NCBI RefSeq assembly: GCF_033304595.1
Contig: NZ_CP116341.1
Location: forward strand, 415,001-479,000
Source of the DNA: Sporosarcina jeotgali
GTDB lineage: Bacteria; Bacillota; Bacilli; Bacillales_A; Planococcaceae
Reading direction: 5' to 3'
DNA: 64,000 bases
Shown: in pieces, positions 25,532-33,839 of the stretch
Layout: each line of letters starts with the position of its first letter
Numbering within the stretch: position 1 is the first letter of the stretch
Program-made: the position numbers and the translations under genes
Notes under the pieces: model-generated
What the model was told of the DNA's origin: nothing
Databases searched by the model: none
Seen by the model: only the letters and a program-made list of their open reading frames with translations

Positions 25532-26632
25532 ATGGTTGGAGGAGTAACGACTATAATACCAGGAATCCATTATATGCAATTTGGCAAGGAAGTCCTGTTT
25601 ACGCACATCCGGTTTGCAACACTTGAAGCAATTTTTGAAGTGGATCAGCAAGTGCAGCGCCAGTTGGATCCTCGTAAACGAAGGGACATACGAGATTTCA
25701 TCCTCAAAAGTTTGGAACAGGATGAGCCATTCTATTTTTCTCCATTTGTTTTTTCCAGCCGGAAACAGATTGAAAGAGGGGAGGAGGATTTCGAACTAGT
25801 TGCAGGGAGCAAACTATACATAATCGATGGCCAACACAGAGCATCAGCGTTCTCGTCAGCACTCAGTCACTTGAAATCTCAAAAAGATGCAGCGGAAGAA
25901 GCGGGAGATTTTAAAGATGCTGAAAAAGTCAGGAGTCAAATTGATCGTTTAAAAGTATTTCCAGTAACGATGCAAGTATATTTGGATTTGACACAGCAGC
26001 AGGAGAGACAACTTTTTACGGATCTTAATACTGAACGTTGTGAAGCCCATCCAGGGCTCCGTATGCAGTACGATCAGCGAGATGCATATATTGCGTTGAC
26101 ACGTGATGTTGCACATCGGTTGAGCAATCATATGGATATAGAGTTTGAAGCGGCAAGGTTAACGGAACAGAATTCCTCAATAACCACATTGACTGCGATG
26201 AGAAAGTGTTTGGTTTCACTATTTGAAGGAACGCTTAGTGAGAAAAAGGGGGAACCCTATTATCGCAATTGCAAACCATCGGAGGTACCCCTTGTTGCAA
26301 AGCGGTTCTTTGAATCTTGGGAAGAGATCTTTCCAAAAAAGATGCCCAATCGTGAAAACTATGTTTGTTCAAAAACTGGCATCCAAGTAGCATTAGCACA
26401 AACGGCACATACGTTAACACGCGGGGAAGGTATTTCACATAAAGAAGCGTTTGAGCTGCTAAAGCTATTGAATAAGCAATGTACGTGGAAACACGATGAT
26501 CCTGCATTCGCTCATATGTATGACAAAACAGGAGGTCGTATCAAAAATCATTCCTCCACAACGAGTATCAAGCGGACGGTTCTTCAATTCTTGAAGATGA
26601 TCGACCAAGAAAGGATGGCGGTTTTGTGCTGA
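25532..26632 (+). CDS. DGQHR-domain protein (DndB-like), first of pair
   Basis: A 366-residue protein with the DGQHR signature (LYIIDGQHRASAF, about residues 93-105), the hallmark of the DndB/DGQHR family related to ParB-type nucleases. In Dnd systems DndB regulates DNA phosphorothioation, but no dndA/C/D/E gene is present here. Further family features are the N-terminal (R/K)RDIRDF segment and LFTDLNTERCE. ATG follows GGGAGGGCAG. It overlaps the second DGQHR gene by 7 nt. Role here unknown; the link to the downstream comK is positional. Confidence 0.75.
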   Translation: MVGGVTTIIPGIHYMQFGKEVLFTHIRFATLEAIFEVDQQVQRQLDPRKRRDIRDFILKSLEQDEPFYFSPFVFSSRKQIERGEEDFELVAGSKLYIIDGQHRASAFSSALSHLKSQKDAAEEAGDFKDAEKVRSQIDRLKVFPVTMQVYLDLTQQQERQLFTDLNTERCEAHPGLRMQYDQRDAYIALTRDVAHRLSNHMDIEFEAARLTEQNSSITTLTAMRKCLVSLFEGTLSEKKGEPYYRNCKPSEVPLVAKRFFESWEEIFPKKMPNRENYVCSKTGIQVALAQTAHTLTRGEGISHKEAFELLKLLNKQCTWKHDDPAFAHMYDKTGGRIKNHSSTTSIKRTVLQFLKMIDQERMAVLC

Positions 26633-27669
26633 CGGCATCTGTATTCACTAGAAAACAAGGCATTGCTGTTTACCGCTTGGACGAACTGATCGAACGGGTG
26701 GAGGATGGCCGGATCGAATTACGACATGAGAGTAAACACCAAATCAAGATGATTCGAAGGTATATGCTAGACAATGTAGCAAGCGGACAAGTTTACTTTC
26801 CTCCGATTGTCGCACGAGTTGAAGTAGGCGCATTGGCAGAAGGGCGGCCAGAGCAATTTTCTGTGATAGACGGTACGCAGAGACTTAAGGCTATGGGGCA
26901 ATTGAAATCATTCATCACCCGTCTGATCAGCAGCGACGATCCGGAAGAGCACAGCAAAGGGTACATGATGAACAAAATGCTCAATAAGATTGAGATCGCT
27001 GTACAGCTGTTTGAAGGATTTACAGAAGAGGAAGCAGACCAGCTGTTCATCGACCTGAATACGAAAGGAAAGAAAGTGTCGCTGTCAAAGCGGATTTCCT
27101 ATGACTCACGGAACGAACTGAATCGAACTACCAATCTACTAGTGGAGACGCATGCAGGGCTGCAACGTGCAGGCATTGAACAAGAGAAGATTTCAATTCG
27201 AAGACCGCGAAATAAAAATCTAGTCTCCTTATCTCAATTACGGCGGTTGGTCGGGTATTTTATGACCGGACAGGGGATCCATTCAAAGCCGATGGCGCAG
27301 CAGGAACAAATTATTGAAGTGGCAGAACATTTAGAAGTAATCGGAATTTGGCTGGACGAGCTGTTTACACTTTCGCCTGAAGAGTCGATCGGAAACTATG
27401 AACAGTCCATGCTTGCAAATTTCACGCTGCTAGCTGCGGTTGCGGAGTACGCATACGCCGGCCTGTATGATGTCACGCTTGAACAGAAAAAGTTGCAAAT
27501 AACGGATCGTATGAGGAAGTTGCAACATATTAATTGGCACTCCAGACGGGAAGAATGGAAGCGCTTCGACGGAGCTACACGAGGAAAAGAGCAGTTGTAC
27601 TTCTTTAATCAGGATAAGGCTACACACGCCGCTTTGGTTACGTGGCTTCGCCGTGAAGGAGGTGAGTGA
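26626..27669 (+). CDS. DGQHR-like protein, second of pair
   Basis: A 347-residue relative of the preceding protein with FSVIDGTQRLKAMG in place of DGQHR (about residues 82-95) and LFIDLNTKGKKV matching LFTDLNTERCE. The start is GTG 26626, overlapping the upstream stop. The Q-H to T-Q change in the signature suggests that the two proteins are a specialised heteromeric pair rather than duplicates. Its stop codon is immediately followed by the comK leader, whose ribosome site lies inside the last codons of this gene. Confidence 0.7.
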   Translation: MLTASVFTRKQGIAVYRLDELIERVEDGRIELRHESKHQIKMIRRYMLDNVASGQVYFPPIVARVEVGALAEGRPEQFSVIDGTQRLKAMGQLKSFITRLISSDDPEEHSKGYMMNKMLNKIEIAVQLFEGFTEEEADQLFIDLNTKGKKVSLSKRISYDSRNELNRTTNLLVETHAGLQRAGIEQEKISIRRPRNKNLVSLSQLRRLVGYFMTGQGIHSKPMAQQEQIIEVAEHLEVIGIWLDELFTLSPEESIGNYEQSMLANFTLLAAVAEYAYAGLYDVTLEQKKLQITDRMRKLQHINWHSRREEWKRFDGATRGKEQLYFFNQDKATHAALVTWLRREGGE

Positions 27670-27779
27670 TTGAGAAGGAAAGAAAACGAAAGAAATCTCC
27701 GAGTGTGATAGTCCTGCAAGACCCACTCGGAGATGCTCGGCTGGGGTATACCAGCTATTACGAAGTATACCCCTTTTTT
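27656..27779 (+). promoter_or_regulatory. comK-1 leader: tiny frame, conserved hairpin, competing terminator
   Basis: A ribosome site AAGGAGGTGA (27656-27665) precedes a 12-codon frame from TTG 27670 to TGA 27708. Hairpin 1 pairs CTCCGAGTG (27697-27705) with CACTCGGAG (27724-27732) around a loop containing TAGTC...GACCCA. A terminator pairs GGGGTATAC (27743-27751) with GTATACCCC (27765-27773), then T6. GCTGG/CCAGC (27740-27744 and 27751-27755) uses part of the terminator's left arm, so the two are mutually exclusive. The same arrangement is present before the other comK. Confidence 0.7.
27670..27708 (+). CDS. Putative leader peptide of comK-1
   Basis: Translation gives MRRKENERNLRV with the stop just inside hairpin 1. 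TTG is 7 nt after GGAGG. A ribosome reaching the stop would cover the left arm of the hairpin. An alternative longer frame starts at GTG 27666. Confidence 0.45.
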   Translation: MRRKENERNLRV

Positions 27780-27822
27780 CAAGGGAGCACCACGTTCCCG
27801 TAAAAAAAGGAGGAAACTATGA

Positions 27823-28371
27823 ATGACACACAACCAACATGGCATCTTAACTACTGAAGCAAGCATCATCTTTCCACATTTTACTGAACGAGGTGAACTC
27901 CACTCCAAGTACATGGAGGGAGATCGATTTTACATCGTTGAGAAGAAGCCCTACGATCTCATCGACTTCAACTTGCGCTTGAGCGGTACCAGCTTAAAGG
28001 GCGCTGTGGAAGGAGCCCATGTGGTCCTGGGCTCAGGTACCATGACTCCTGTTGTTCTAAGTAAGAAACATTCGATTTACTGGACACCAATCATGTCACC
28101 AAAATCTCCACACTGCATTTGGGTATCACTCGCCCATATCCGGAAATTTGTCAAGAACAAGAAAGGTGAAGTAACGGTGTATCTAAAAAATGAGAGTACT
28201 GTCGACTTGCCTTGCAGCTACTATAAATTCGAACGGCGTATTTCACGAGCGTACACACTTCGATACAAGATCGAGTCTAATGCAGACCAAGTAGTGAAAG
28301 TGGCTGAACCTTATTTGAAAACGTATTACATTCGGAAGAAGTTGGGATTGAATTATGAGGTGGAGGAGTAA
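27823..28371 (+). CDS. comK: ComK-family competence transcription factor (paralogue 1)
   Basis: A 182-residue ComK homologue. ComK is the master activator of DNA-uptake genes in Bacillus and binds paired AAAA-N5-TTTT boxes. The family core is clear: IDFNLRLSGTSLKGAVEGA, then KHSIYWTPIMSPKSPHCIW, and VDLPCSYYKFERR (equivalent to ELPISYNSFENQ of B. subtilis ComK). Length matches the family. ATG 27823 is 8 nt after AAAGGAGG. It sits downstream of the two DGQHR genes, separated by a terminator-containing leader, so expression probably depends on attenuation as well as on its own regulators. The C-terminal region that MecA recognises in B. subtilis is poorly conserved. Confidence 0.85.
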   Translation: MTHNQHGILTTEASIIFPHFTERGELHSKYMEGDRFYIVEKKPYDLIDFNLRLSGTSLKGAVEGAHVVLGSGTMTPVVLSKKHSIYWTPIMSPKSPHCIWVSLAHIRKFVKNKKGEVTVYLKNESTVDLPCSYYKFERRISRAYTLRYKIESNADQVVKVAEPYLKTYYIRKKLGLNYEVEE

Positions 28372-28708
28372 GGGATGAGGATAGGACTAAGTAAAGAATA
28401 AACAAACCGCAGTGGAAGGTATGTACCATACATTTTAATCGACGAATACTAAGTATGAGATAGAGTTGAGGAAGTAACGTGTAAAATCGTTGTCTTCTCT
28501 GATGTTGCCCATCCGGGTGAGTGTCACTTTTTTAACTGCATCGTTTGAATTCACTTCATTGGATGTAATTGTCTTGCTTAAGAAATGGGAAACTATTTTT
28601 TTTAGCTGTTTATTAATGAGGAATTAGGAGAGCGTAACCTAGCTGCGTAGTTATCACACCAATAAGATGGTTTGCGCTTAGTGACTAGCTTTTACCGCCA
28701 CAAAAAAG
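28372..28708. other. Non-coding stretch
   Basis: No gene supported. The sequence is AT-rich with no strong hairpin until the REP-like repeat at 28709. Confidence 0.4.
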
Positions 28709-28806
28709 TAAGCCCTCTAATCGATTACTCGATTAGAGGGCTTACACTATCTTTTCCTATCTACATAGTTTCTCTACAATGTATGAGTTGTGTGTGGTCC
28801 AGGCAC
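28709..28806 (-). repeat. REP-like repeat, inverted orientation
   Basis: Hairpin AAGCCCTCTAATCGA/TCGATTAGAGGGCTT followed by the inverted head ending GTGTGGTCCAGGCAC (28806). It lies just downstream of the hydrolase stop and can act as its terminator. Confidence 0.8.
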
Positions 28807-28816
28807 CTAATGCGTA

Positions 28817-30331
28817 TTATTTATCTTGTTGAAGTTTATATTCTAACTGTCGAGTGTTTTTGGGAATCGGATAGACCGGTTGCTTGGAATCCCGATTCGC
28901 CTTGAAAAACTCAATTTGATAGTCCTTCATTTCCTCGGAATAACCATGACCAATCCCGACATCCAGTATAAACATCGCGTTTCCTCCACTTTGATGGTAT
29001 AAATCCATCATCATTTCTGCACGGGGGAGTGTTTCTTTACTAAATGCCCGGATAATGATATTACGTTCTGTCTCACTAAAGGCATCCGTGTAAGGCAGTG
29101 TAACATTACTGTCGTCTTTACCCATATAGACGAGTTTAGCCATTTTATTTACGTCAGGCAGGCTAAACTTCTTTTCTGTAATCATCTCGTAGTCTGACAC
29201 ACCGATTGGGAAAATCAGACTTTGGCCTTTGTGCTGTGCAACAGGCATCATCATATCATCAAGTGTTGCTCCGGATGCTACCGCTTTAACAACTTCTGGG
29301 TGGAGCATAGAGAAACGGTCAGTAAAGGTCCCGCCCGAAGAATAGCCGGACAAGTACATTTGATCCGTCTCTACACTTTGTACGTAACTGTTTAAGTAGG
29401 CTGCTGCATGCTTGAACATTGCGATGATTTGCTCGTCGTAATCGATATAATCTTCCGCGTTTAAGCTGAGCTCTTCATAGCCTCTGCGTATATCTTTTGC
29501 AAAGTCGAACGTTAATAACTGCTTGAAACGTGCAGTATCTCTATCAAATGAATGTTCATCTATACAGTTCATTTCTCTGTTTTCATCTCTGTAACAGACG
29601 TGTGATCTAGGTGCAGCAGGCATAATCATAGGTACCCATAACTGTTCTGCTGTCTGTACTGAAAACTGGGATTGATCGTGCAAAGTACGTTTTACCCAAT
29701 ACTCGGTTCCATCTGCACTTGTAGGGCCGCTATTTGCTGTGTCCAATACGATATAGCGCTTGGCTCGGTTATTACCATCTTGATATTTATAGTTGGCTGA
29801 AGGAATGCGAATATAATAAGGGAAATTAAAACCTTTTTCAGGCATTGCGGGTACTCTAATAATTTGGGAATCCGTATAGTTAGGATCTGCTGCAACTTTT
29901 ACAGGGTCAATGATTGAATTCAAGTCGCTAGTTGTTTTGAAGGGCATCTTATAACGATTACCATTATTCAGGAATATTTTAAGAGTATAAGCTTGATTGG
30001 TTTCATACCGTTCAATAGGGTGAATGGTTAATTGGTTTAGTCCGGAAATTGAAATTTTCACTGGTATGAATTCTCCGCTTTTCTCAATTACAGCGCCATC
30101 CACTTTGTTTAATGTAACCTCTTGGTTAAAGGTAACTGTCCATTCCTTTTCTAGCGGGACATCGGTTTTTAACGGGAATTCGTTCCATTCACCCGCCTGT
30201 AATCTAGCAGTAACCAATGTTTCATTTTTTATTCCAAATTGGTCTAGACCATCGTGCGCACTCGCTGTAAAATTCGGCCACCCTAATAATAGTCCCAAAA
30301 TTAGGGTGATTGGTAATGTTGTTTTTTTCAT
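28817..30331 (-). CDS. Secreted Ig-module alpha/beta hydrolase (esterase-like)
   Basis: A 504-residue exported protein. A signal peptide (MKKTTLPITLILGLLLGW..) ends near ASA, residue 25. The SbsA-type Ig-like module follows (EWTVTFNQEVTLNK ... LTIHPIERYETNQAYTLKI). The rest is an alpha/beta hydrolase with nucleophile elbow YLSGYSSGGTF (serine in GxSxG), candidate Asp in YMGKDDSN and His in GIGHGYSEEM. The substrate is unknown; polyester or polysaccharide-ester cleavage is possible. The Ig module is shared with four other secreted proteins nearby. The start ATG follows GGAGGCGAAC. Confidence 0.75.
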   Translation of the reverse strand: MKKTTLPITLILGLLLGWPNFTASAHDGLDQFGIKNETLVTARLQAGEWNEFPLKTDVPLEKEWTVTFNQEVTLNKVDGAVIEKSGEFIPVKISISGLNQLTIHPIERYETNQAYTLKIFLNNGNRYKMPFKTTSDLNSIIDPVKVAADPNYTDSQIIRVPAMPEKGFNFPYYIRIPSANYKYQDGNNRAKRYIVLDTANSGPTSADGTEYWVKRTLHDQSQFSVQTAEQLWVPMIMPAAPRSHVCYRDENREMNCIDEHSFDRDTARFKQLLTFDFAKDIRRGYEELSLNAEDYIDYDEQIIAMFKHAAAYLNSYVQSVETDQMYLSGYSSGGTFTDRFSMLHPEVVKAVASGATLDDMMMPVAQHKGQSLIFPIGVSDYEMITEKKFSLPDVNKMAKLVYMGKDDSNVTLPYTDAFSETERNIIIRAFSKETLPRAEMMMDLYHQSGGNAMFILDVGIGHGYSEEMKDYQIEFFKANRDSKQPVYPIPKNTRQLEYKLQQDK

Positions 30332-30471
30332 TTAGTTCGCCTCCGATGATACTTTTTACCTATTTATCATATGACATAAGACGCTTCATGACAAGGTGAG
30401 CTTGATAGGTAACTGTACCTCATACAATTTCATATTAAACGCTGTGTACCACACGATTATTTCACAAAACT

Positions 30472-30562
30472 ACGGCTGGATACAATTCGAATTCTCTTCA
30501 AAAGTTTGAAGATGTGAAGAGAAAATGAAGAAATATTGGTCTGGATGATGGAAATACAGTAG
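30472..30562 (+). pseudogene. Fossil of RAYT transposase 3' end
   Basis: The sequence matches the last ~90 bp of the RAYT pseudogene at 22095-22185 (GGCTGGATAC..., then GAGAAAATGAAGAAAT, then GGATGATGGAAATACAGTAG). No upstream transposase sequence remains. It shows that another composite unit once lay here. Confidence 0.7.
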
Positions 30563-30825
30563 GTTTAGAGGTTGCTGTATCGCCATAATTCAACATGATT
30601 TATTGTGAAATCATCAAGTTATTTCAGTGAAGTAAAAGAGATCATCGTCCTTTAATGAGGATTGATTAACCCTTTTTGCTTGCAAAGAATAGCTATAAGT
30701 ATTAACTTCGATGATTTCAGGAAGATTGCCAATTAAAGATAATTGCAGCTTGGTATATGTTTAATTTTAATGATTTTATTGAAATGAATTATGAGTAGTG
30801 TATGAACTGCATGTGGTCCAGGTAC
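30563..30825 (-). repeat. Right arm of a decayed comM-RAYT unit
   Basis: Aligns with 22186-22522: AATTCAACATGATTTAT, a decayed AAAAGAGATCATCGTCC hairpin, ATTGCCAAT, and the inverted head (30798-30825, ending GGTCCAGGTAC). About 70 bp shorter than the other copy. Confidence 0.7.
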
Positions 30826-30865
30826 CTTATACAATATATTTCAGATAATTTTTTAATGAAATATG

Positions 30866-30903
30866 AAACCCTCTTCTCGCTAAGTTGAGTAGAGGGTTTT
30901 TAG
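30866..30903. terminator. Hairpin terminator
   Basis: AAACCCTCT (30866-30874) pairs with AGAGGGTTT (30891-30899), T-run on the plus strand. It lies between the decayed unit and the 3' end of the lipoprotein gene and may serve both strands. Confidence 0.65.
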
Positions 30904-31033
30904 GCATGTGAAACCACTTCAGAAATTGCAAATTCTAGTAATGAATATTTTTACTTTGGGAATCTTTTATGATGGTACGCACGTCTGACAACTGCCAAAA
31001 TCATTTAGCAGCTGTACATTGAAAATTATCTGC

Positions 31034-32017
31034 TTAACGTAAATAGTTTACAATCAAATAATCCACCCGTTCAGTCGTTTGCGTAGCCAGATAGTCCATT
31101 CCAATCGCTCTGTCTATTGCTGTATCTGCAGAATAATCGGCGAATCCTTGCTCTTTTTGCTGTATCCAGCGTTTTTGGTCCGCTTTCAATTTTTCGAATT
31201 CATTTGCGGGCATCGTCTGTTTTAATTGCCCCCAAATTTCATTCAGCAAATTATCCCATTCATTGTAGTACTGCCCGTAAAAACCTTGACGCATGTCCTG
31301 ATCATTTGGATAAGCAGTTCTTGCTTCAAGAATGATCTGGTCACGAAGCTGATCTGCTTTCTGCTGATAACGGGATTGTAAGCTGCCGCTTGGCGCAGCA
31401 GGTGAGGTCTGCTTCTTATCCCATTTGGATTTCAGTTCGTTTTCTTTAGATTTCTGTTGCTCACGTTCTTCAGCTTTTGCAGCTTCGTCGTTTGCTTTCT
31501 CCTCAGCCAGTGCTTTCTCTTCAGCTTTCTGTCTCTTCTTTTCAGCTGTCTTTGCCGCAATTTCCTCTTGGTCGCGAATCTTTTTTGCAGCAGCTGCTTC
31601 CTTTTCTTCTTTCTTTCTAGCTATTTCAATTTCCTTGTCCATATCCAGTACACGCTCGAAAGAGAGGTGAAGATCTTTACTTTCAGCATCCATGAAATTG
31701 AGGATCTTGATTTTGTTCTTAGCTTCTATTTTTCCTTCCATAAAAAACTGGTAAGTGGATGTTCCTGGTTCTGCAATGTCAATGATGAATTTGCCTTTCT
31801 CCAGTTCAGTAACTCTGTAATCTACAGTCATGGGAGAACTGTCAGCGCCTTCGCGTACTGCCAGCCGTCCATCACCGAATTCGACGTATCGATCTGTGAC
31901 ATCTGCGTTTTTAATCTTCCAAGTACCTGCTAATTCTTCTTCAACGGAACGGCCGCATCCGGTCAATACAACCCCGATAATTACAAATAGCAATGCAAAA
32001 TGTACAATCTTTTTCAT
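31034..32017 (-). CDS. Lipoprotein with coiled coil and LprI-like C-terminal domain
   Basis: A 327-residue lipoprotein. The signal peptide ends in the lipobox VLTGC (cysteine about residue 21). Residues ~30-125 form a beta-rich domain, ~130-205 a long Lys/Glu/Ala-rich coiled coil, and the C-terminal ~110 residues match the lysozyme-inhibitor LprI N-terminal type (LRDQIILEARTAYPNDQ ... ADQKRWIQQKEQGFADY). It is probably anchored at the outer face of the membrane. A peptidoglycan-hydrolase inhibitory role is inferred from the family name only. AGGAAG precedes the ATG. Confidence 0.7.
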   Translation of the reverse strand: MKKIVHFALLFVIIGVVLTGCGRSVEEELAGTWKIKNADVTDRYVEFGDGRLAVREGADSSPMTVDYRVTELEKGKFIIDIAEPGTSTYQFFMEGKIEAKNKIKILNFMDAESKDLHLSFERVLDMDKEIEIARKKEEKEAAAAKKIRDQEEIAAKTAEKKRQKAEEKALAEEKANDEAAKAEEREQQKSKENELKSKWDKKQTSPAAPSGSLQSRYQQKADQLRDQIILEARTAYPNDQDMRQGFYGQYYNEWDNLLNEIWGQLKQTMPANEFEKLKADQKRWIQQKEQGFADYSADTAIDRAIGMDYLATQTTERVDYLIVNYLR

Positions 32018-32258
32018 TATAAATCTTCCTTTCTGAGTCTTATCATGAACGAGTAGTAAAAAGAACCTAGTTGTCTAAGTAAGTACTAGGCCAATTATAT
32101 CCCGGAAGTATTTGGAAGTAAAACCTTATTTATAGAAGAATTGCGGAATAAATAGTCTGTGAAACATAACACAGAGTCAAAATTGTATTTCATTTTTCTT
32201 TTGTTTGTACTTTTGAAACAGACCATGAAGCAAAGGGGAGTCGTTTATGAGAATTGTC

Positions 32259-33056
32259 TCACTCCCCTGGATACGAGAAATCATCCACCGAAACACTATA
32301 CTCCTGATGAATCGTCGAAAAAAGCTCGTCTAAAATCATTTGACGCAGAACTCCGCTGAAGTATCCGGGCAAGCTGCGGATGTTTTTGGATTTAGAAGCC
32401 ATGACGGTAATATGAGTTGCCCGATAAGCGAGAGTTTCAAAGAGTTCATCAAGACCTTTATAAATCTCGAATTTCAGCATGCGTCCAGATAATGATTTGT
32501 GGATTCCATAAAGTTCCCGTGCTTTTGAGTGATCTCCCGTGAAGGCAAGCAGGGATTTCATTCTTCCAAATAGCGTTGTGGATAACCTTTCAGACGAAGG
32601 CTGAGACGTCTTTATAAGATCTTTAGGCTTTTGAGATTTAGAGAAAGAAGGTTCGTTTTTGAATTGTGGCTGAGAAACCGCGTCCTCATTAACTTCCTGA
32701 CGGGCTGTTCCACTGTCCATTTTCCCCTGGTCAACTATAGGCAAAATAACATAAATGTTAGCTCCCAGACCGCTCATCACTGGCCGTACATAGTGGATGC
32801 GTTCGATGATTTCAAGATTTTCCAACTTGCGGAGTGAGCGGCGGACGGTCGAGTTCGAAAGTCCGAGTTTCGTTTCAATCGTCTGGTGTTTCAAATGGGC
32901 AGCTAAATATTTGACGGAGTAACAGCGGATCATTTCCAGAACGGAGCGATCTGTTTTGTTCATAGCATTCCAATGGATGTCGACATGGCGACGTGCAGCA
33001 GTGTCCATTTCTTCTTTTGAATTGAAATTAGCATAACGAGATAGATAGTGTGTCAT
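32259..33056 (-). CDS. Winged-helix DNA-binding protein
   Basis: A 265-residue protein with a winged-helix domain at about residues 35-105 (TDRSVLEMIRCYSVKYLAA ... LGLSNSTVRRSLRKLENLEII). The middle is a disordered Ser/Lys/Pro-rich linker, and the C-terminal ~90 residues are helical. It resembles replication-initiator-like or conversion-type HTH proteins of Bacillales accessory regions. It is transcribed separately from the sigma-factor gene upstream, since a strong terminator lies between. ATG follows AAAAGGGGATTCTAAC. Target unknown. Confidence 0.6.
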   Translation of the reverse strand: MTHYLSRYANFNSKEEMDTAARRHVDIHWNAMNKTDRSVLEMIRCYSVKYLAAHLKHQTIETKLGLSNSTVRRSLRKLENLEIIERIHYVRPVMSGLGANIYVILPIVDQGKMDSGTARQEVNEDAVSQPQFKNEPSFSKSQKPKDLIKTSQPSSERLSTTLFGRMKSLLAFTGDHSKARELYGIHKSLSGRMLKFEIYKGLDELFETLAYRATHITVMASKSKNIRSLPGYFSGVLRQMILDELFSTIHQEYSVSVDDFSYPGE

Positions 33057-33149
33057 GTTAGAATCCCCTTTTTACAAGCTATATAGAGATGAGGGGACGA
33101 AAAGTAGACAGGTGGTTCAATTAAATTTTTGAAATGACTCAAACTATGC

Positions 33150-33186
33150 AAAAATAACGCGCTTCCATAGTGAATAGCGCGTTATT
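33150..33186 (-). terminator. Rho-independent terminator of sigma-factor gene
   Basis: AATAACGCGC (33153-33162) pairs exactly with GCGCGTTATT (33177-33186). On the minus strand it is followed by TTTTTG. Confidence 0.9.
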
Positions 33187-33203
33187 GCTCTTACTTCGTA
33201 TAT

Positions 33204-33695
33204 TCAGCTAGTCTTTCTGTCAATGAGTTGTCTTCTCAACTTTTGCAGAAGACGTTCTTTGCGTTTCTTTACACCGGGAACGGAAATTCCGAAATGAGCA
33301 GCGCACGCAGCTTGCGAGATTCGGTTTTCATAGAGTAAAACAAGCAGCTCCCGTTCTTGTATGGAAAGTTCAGTTAAGATGTCTTCCAATGGACCATAAT
33401 CGATTTCTGTTAATGGGGTTGCCCCTGCAAATTCCAACAGGTCGTCTTCTGCAGACATATGCACGTCATTGAAACGGGTTTCCCGTTTTAGTTCATCGAG
33501 CATCGCACCATAAACAGAACGGTAGGCATAGGGGGTGAAATTCCCTTTGGTTTCGTCGAATCGCTGCCACGCCTGCCATAGTGCAACTCTTCCTGTTTGC
33601 CGGAAGTGATCGTAATCACGATAGATGTGCAATTTTCGCATGACGGCAGATAACATCGGTTCATATCGGTCAAGTACTTCTTCGAATGAGTTCAA
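33204..33695 (-). CDS. Sigma-70 family RNA polymerase sigma factor
   Basis: A 163-residue short sigma factor. Region 2 is at about residues 8-70 (YRDYDHFRQTGRVALWQAWQRFD ... TPYAYRSVYGAMLDEL) and region 4 at about 105-155 (LSIQERELLVLLYENRISQ ... FGISVPGVKKRKERLLQKL). Its size and form resemble SigH/ComX-like and other accessory sigma factors of Bacillales; in Staphylococcus such a sigma factor works with ComK in competence. It is encoded between two comK paralogues. A candidate ComK box lies 77 bp upstream of the ATG. A competence role is inferred. Confidence 0.8.
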   Translation of the reverse strand: MNSFEEVLDRYEPMLSAVMRKLHIYRDYDHFRQTGRVALWQAWQRFDETKGNFTPYAYRSVYGAMLDELKRETRFNDVHMSAEDDLLEFAGATPLTEIDYGPLEDILTELSIQERELLVLLYENRISQAACAAHFGISVPGVKKRKERLLQKLRRQLIDRKTS

Positions 33696-33771
33696 ATTAG
33701 TCAGCCTTTACAGGCCGTGCACGACGCGTTTGTATTCCCTGGGTGACTTCATCATAAAGAGAGCATTTCGA

Positions 33772-33805
33772 AAAAACGAGTTTTGGTTTTTGAAAAACCG
33801 CTTAG
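33772..33805. promoter_or_regulatory. Candidate ComK box upstream of sigma-factor gene
   Basis: AAAA-ACGAG-TTTT (33772-33784) is followed after 8 bp by AAAA-ACCGC-TTAG (33793-33805). ComK boxes are pairs of AAAA-N5-TTTT at set spacings, one of which is 8 bp. The second half matches imperfectly. Confidence 0.4.
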
Positions 33806-33839
33806 GATTTAGTGAAGAATTTCATAGAATTTCTTGAGT

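Noticed and set aside
25532..27669. A complete Dnd phosphorothioation or restriction system
   Set aside because: Only the DGQHR pair is present; no cysteine desulfurase, sulfotransferase-like or ATPase dnd gene is in the window.
28672..28905. 77-residue plus-strand frame across the REP-like repeat
   Set aside because: It spans the hairpin and head and overlaps the hydrolase 3' end; no ribosome site.
31457..31933. 158-residue plus-strand frame rich in Phe and Ser
   Set aside because: Antisense of the Lys/Glu coiled coil of the lipoprotein gene on the minus strand.
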